Assembly (NCBI GenBank): GCA_021795795.1
Contig: JAJYPA010000423.1
Coordinates: forward strand, 1 to 7,308
Direction of reading: 5' to 3'
Length of the DNA: 7,308 nucleotides
Source: Pseudomonadota bacterium
GTDB taxonomy: Bacteria; Pseudomonadota; Gammaproteobacteria; Halothiobacillales; Halothiobacillaceae
Position numbers and translations under genes: made by a program. Shown here piece after piece: positions 5,001 to 7,308 of this stretch; the stretch's first letter is position 1; every line of letters begins with the position of its first letter. The notes beneath the pieces were generated by a model that worked only from the letters and a program-made list of their open reading frames with translations, was not told the DNA's origin and ran no database searches.

Positions 5001-7308
5001 ATGCAGATGGTTTTTTGGGGAATATTCGTGGGGGTGTTGGCCTTTTCAGGATGGTATGCTTGGTTCTCCTGGCACCATTATGAACAGAACAGTCGATATC
5101 GCTTGGCGCTGGAATCCGACATGGTCGCGCAAGTCACCCAACGACTGCTGGACGGCCAGGAATTCGGACTCCGGCTTCTGGGTCAACAATTACGGCGCGT
5201 GGACGCGCTGCACCATCCTCATCTCGTCCGGATCATCTTGCTGGGTTATCAAAAAGCATCTCCGGGGATTGCCAGCGCGAATCTCATAGCACCGAGCGGA
5301 CAGGTCATCGCCTCCACGGCCGTGTCGGCTGGGGAGCCGCTACCGGATTTTCAGAACGTCTTGCAGATGCACGGTATGCGGGTATACCACCCCACCCAAG
5401 GACCATTATCGCGTGAATGGGTTATCCGTTTGAGCCATACGGTGTTTTCCCCTGTGGGGAAACCCTTGTTTGTTGTGGCCACATCACTGCGTCTTGGAAA
5501 TATTGAGGACTTTCTGGGCCTACTGCCCTTGCGTCCCGGAACGGCTGTCGGTCTGATCCGGAGTGACTTTTATATTGAGGGGCGCTGGCCCGTGCCTCAG
5601 GGTAATCTCACCAAGATGCTTTCTCGTTCCGTAACCACAGGAGGGGCCTTGCGGCAGGCCCTGCAGAAGTACCCTCATGCACGTCAAGGAACTTATGCAG
5701 GCTTTGTTTCAGTGGGCCAGACTTATCGGTTTGGGGCCTTTACACGTCTGAGCCATTACCCATTAACGGCTTTCGTATCCGTTCCCCGGTATCAATGGCT
5801 GGCCGCCTGGTGGCGGCGGCATATCCAATTTCCTCTGATCTTTCTGGTTGGCACCTTGGGCTTCGGTGTGGTGGCTTATCGGCGCATTCTCTTCCAGGAT
5901 CGCCGATGGGATGTGCAACGCCAGACCTTTGAGCGAACCCTGACCGCGCAGGCTACCCACGACGTCCTGACCGGTCTGCCCAACCGCGATGGTCTGCGGC
6001 TGGTGTTTGATCAGGCGTTGGCCCGTGGCGAACGGCAGGAGCGGTTGCTGGCCGTGGGCTTTCTCGACATTGACGACTTCAAGCCAGTCAATGATACCTA
6101 CGGACATGCCGCTGGTGACGACCTGCTGAAAGAAATGGCTCGCCGTCTGCAAGACGCGGTGCGCCGGACGGATACCGTGGCACGTCTGGGTGGTGATGAA
6201 TTTGTACTACTACTGGAAGGCCTGCGCAGCATGGATGAACTGGATCAGGTCCTGGCCCGTCTTCAGACCGCGATTGCGCAGCCCTTCAATATCAAGGGGG
6301 AGACGACGATCCGCATCCAGGCGAGCCTGGGTCTCAGCATCTATCCCTTCGACGATGGGGACGCGGACCTGCTCCTGCGTCACGCCGATCAAGCCATGTA
6401 TGCGGCCAAAGCGCGCCCCGGCCGGACCAGCGAAGATTGGGTGCAGCTCTATCACCCGGATCTCGGCACCATTTCCATGGGCGATGAAGTGTTGCGTCAG
6501 GATTTCCTGCGGGCCTTATCCACGGGAGCCGTGACACTACGTTACCAGCCGCTGGTGGCCCTCGCTACAGGCCGGGTGGCGGGCCTTGAGGCCTTGACCC
6601 GCTGGCACCGGGAAGGCCGGGAGATCTCCCCGGATCAGTTTCTCCCTGCTCTGGGTATACGCGAGCGTCAGGCCTTGGGGCGCTTCGTGATGCAAACGAG
6701 TTTGCAGCAATTCGCGCAGTGGCGGGAAATGAGCTCGGATCTTTTCCTTAGTATCAATGTCACCCCGGAAGAGCTCGACCAGTCCGGATTTGCCGATGCC
6801 ATTCTGAGCATGCTGGCCAACTATCCAGAGATACCTCCAGAAGCCCTGGTACTGGAAGTGCTGGAGATCGGAGAGATCCTCGAACAGGAGATGGCCTCTG
6901 AGCACCTGCAACAATTGCGCGGTGCGGGGATGAAGATCGCGCTGGATGACGTGGGAAGCGCGTACGCCTCGCTCTTGCGCCTTAAAAATCTGCCTATTGA
7001 TGAGATCAAGATTGATCAAGGATTCATCCGCGAATTGCCCAACAGGCCCCAGGATCTGGTATTTGTCGAGAGTCTGGTCAATCTCGGCTTGGGCATGGAC
7101 GTCATTATCGCGGTGGAGGGTGTAGAGAGCGAAGCCCACATCGCGCTTCTGCGCGAGATGGATGTCCATTATCTCCAGGGATACGCCATCGCCAAGCCGC
7201 TGGCAGCGGAAGAGGTCGCTGATTTTGTGCGTACCTTTGTCCTCGGCTCCGGGGATACAGACACGCCGCTGCTGGCCCTGTATCGGCATCAGGGATGGGT
7301 GCACGCGG
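5001..7308 (+). CDS. Membrane-bound GGDEF-EAL cyclic di-GMP turnover protein (3' end beyond window)
   Basis: 769 codons are visible without a stop. TM helix 1 at residues ~4-20, an extracytoplasmic region ~21-272 with Cache-like features (LIAPSGQVIAST; ending SHYPLTAFVSVP), TM helix 2 ~276-292. GGDEF domain ~310-480: LTGLPNR (323-329), DIDDFK, NDTYGHAAGDD, signature GGDEF intact at 397-401, and the inhibitory I-site RRTD (R388, D391) at canonical spacing, so product-inhibited diguanylate cyclase activity is expected. EAL domain ~505-745: YQP, E530-A-L, SIN (N586), LEVLE (E619, E622), DD 649-650, KID 670-672, EGVE 706-709, QGY 726-728. Most ligands of a phosphodiesterase are present, but loop 6 reads DDVGSAYASL instead of DDFGTGYSSL, and LEVLE lacks the usual threonine. 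The sequence continues past the EAL domain (LYRHQGWVHA at the edge), hinting at a further C-terminal domain. The start is uncertain: ATG 5001 lacks a clear ribosome site, a second ATG lies at 5007, and the frame is open back to 4902 with TTG codons at 4905, 4911 and 4929. Confidence 0.93.
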   Translation, partial: MQMVFWGIFVGVLAFSGWYAWFSWHHYEQNSRYRLALESDMVAQVTQRLLDGQEFGLRLLGQQLRRVDALHHPHLVRIILLGYQKASPGIASANLIAPSGQVIASTAVSAGEPLPDFQNVLQMHGMRVYHPTQGPLSREWVIRLSHTVFSPVGKPLFVVATSLRLGNIEDFLGLLPLRPGTAVGLIRSDFYIEGRWPVPQGNLTKMLSRSVTTGGALRQALQKYPHARQGTYAGFVSVGQTYRFGAFTRLSHYPLTAFVSVPRYQWLAAWWRRHIQFPLIFLVGTLGFGVVAYRRILFQDRRWDVQRQTFERTLTAQATHDVLTGLPNRDGLRLVFDQALARGERQERLLAVGFLDIDDFKPVNDTYGHAAGDDLLKEMARRLQDAVRRTDTVARLGGDEFVLLLEGLRSMDELDQVLARLQTAIAQPFNIKGETTIRIQASLGLSIYPFDDGDADLLLRHADQAMYAAKARPGRTSEDWVQLYHPDLGTISMGDEVLRQDFLRALSTGAVTLRYQPLVALATGRVAGLEALTRWHREGREISPDQFLPALGIRERQALGRFVMQTSLQQFAQWREMSSDLFLSINVTPEELDQSGFADAILSMLANYPEIPPEALVLEVLEIGEILEQEMASEHLQQLRGAGMKIALDDVGSAYASLLRLKNLPIDEIKIDQGFIRELPNRPQDLVFVESLVNLGLGMDVIIAVEGVESEAHIALLREMDVHYLQGYAIAKPLAAEEVADFVRTFVLGSGDTDTPLLALYRHQGWVHA

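Noticed and set aside
5763..6152. 129-codon minus-strand frame
   Set aside because: Antisense to TM helix 2 and the start of the GGDEF domain; no motif of its own.
6537..7304. 255-codon minus-strand frame
   Set aside because: It is exactly antisense to the EAL domain, which carries recognisable catalytic motifs. GC-rich codon bias leaves the opposite strand open.
1..7308. CRISPR array, tRNA, rRNA or complete insertion sequence
   Set aside because: No regularly spaced repeats, no cloverleaf-like segment, no rRNA core sequence and no transposase motif with terminal inverted repeats were found.

Overview
The window holds two large genes of unrelated character, separated by about 1.1 kb of DNA with no convincing intact gene. 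No rRNA, tRNA, CRISPR array or complete insertion sequence can be recognised. Moderately high GC, the style of the GGDEF-EAL protein and the dense non-coding spacers suggest a proteobacterium. The EAL wording (DDVGSAYASLLRLK) reminds me of acidophilic Acidithiobacillus-type proteins, but that is a memory-based impression and not a measurement.

Left edge (1-336): a plus-strand reading frame ends at 61 with a C-X2-C-X10-H-X2-C pattern, probably the last residues of a gene starting outside the window. A good rho-independent terminator on the plus strand follows at 196-224. The big minus-strand gene ends at 337, so the two transcription units converge here.

Centre (337-3924, minus strand): one 1195-residue soluble protein. 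Most of it looks like an all-helical repeat scaffold with a TPR-like pair near residues 858-920. The last ~190 residues look like a compact alpha/beta domain with a nuclease-like pattern: a helix with E1012, then GERD (D1052), then IEA (E1066), a HFQKLL helix and two predicted hydrophobic strands. I read this as a candidate PD-(D/E)xK-type nuclease fused to a large helical sensor or scaffold. It stands alone, next to a decayed spacer, which is the context of many single-gene antiviral or mobile-element defence genes. This is the best candidate here for an undescribed system. No known family can be named with certainty.

Spacer (3925-5000): an AT-rich segment with overlapping palindromes just upstream of the big gene, then mixed DNA with broken protein-like stretches in several frames, a nested hairpin/terminator-like structure (4524-4558), a 17-bp perfect palindrome (4621-4637) and a short 54-codon reading frame ending at 4947.

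Right (5001-7308, plus strand, running off the edge): a membrane-anchored GGDEF-EAL protein with an N-terminal TM helix, a ~250-residue extracytoplasmic sensor, a second TM helix, an intact GGDEF domain with I-site, and an EAL domain with most metal ligands but an altered loop 6. It should turn over cyclic di-GMP in response to an outside signal. There is no evident functional link between it and the big minus-strand gene; they diverge from the spacer.
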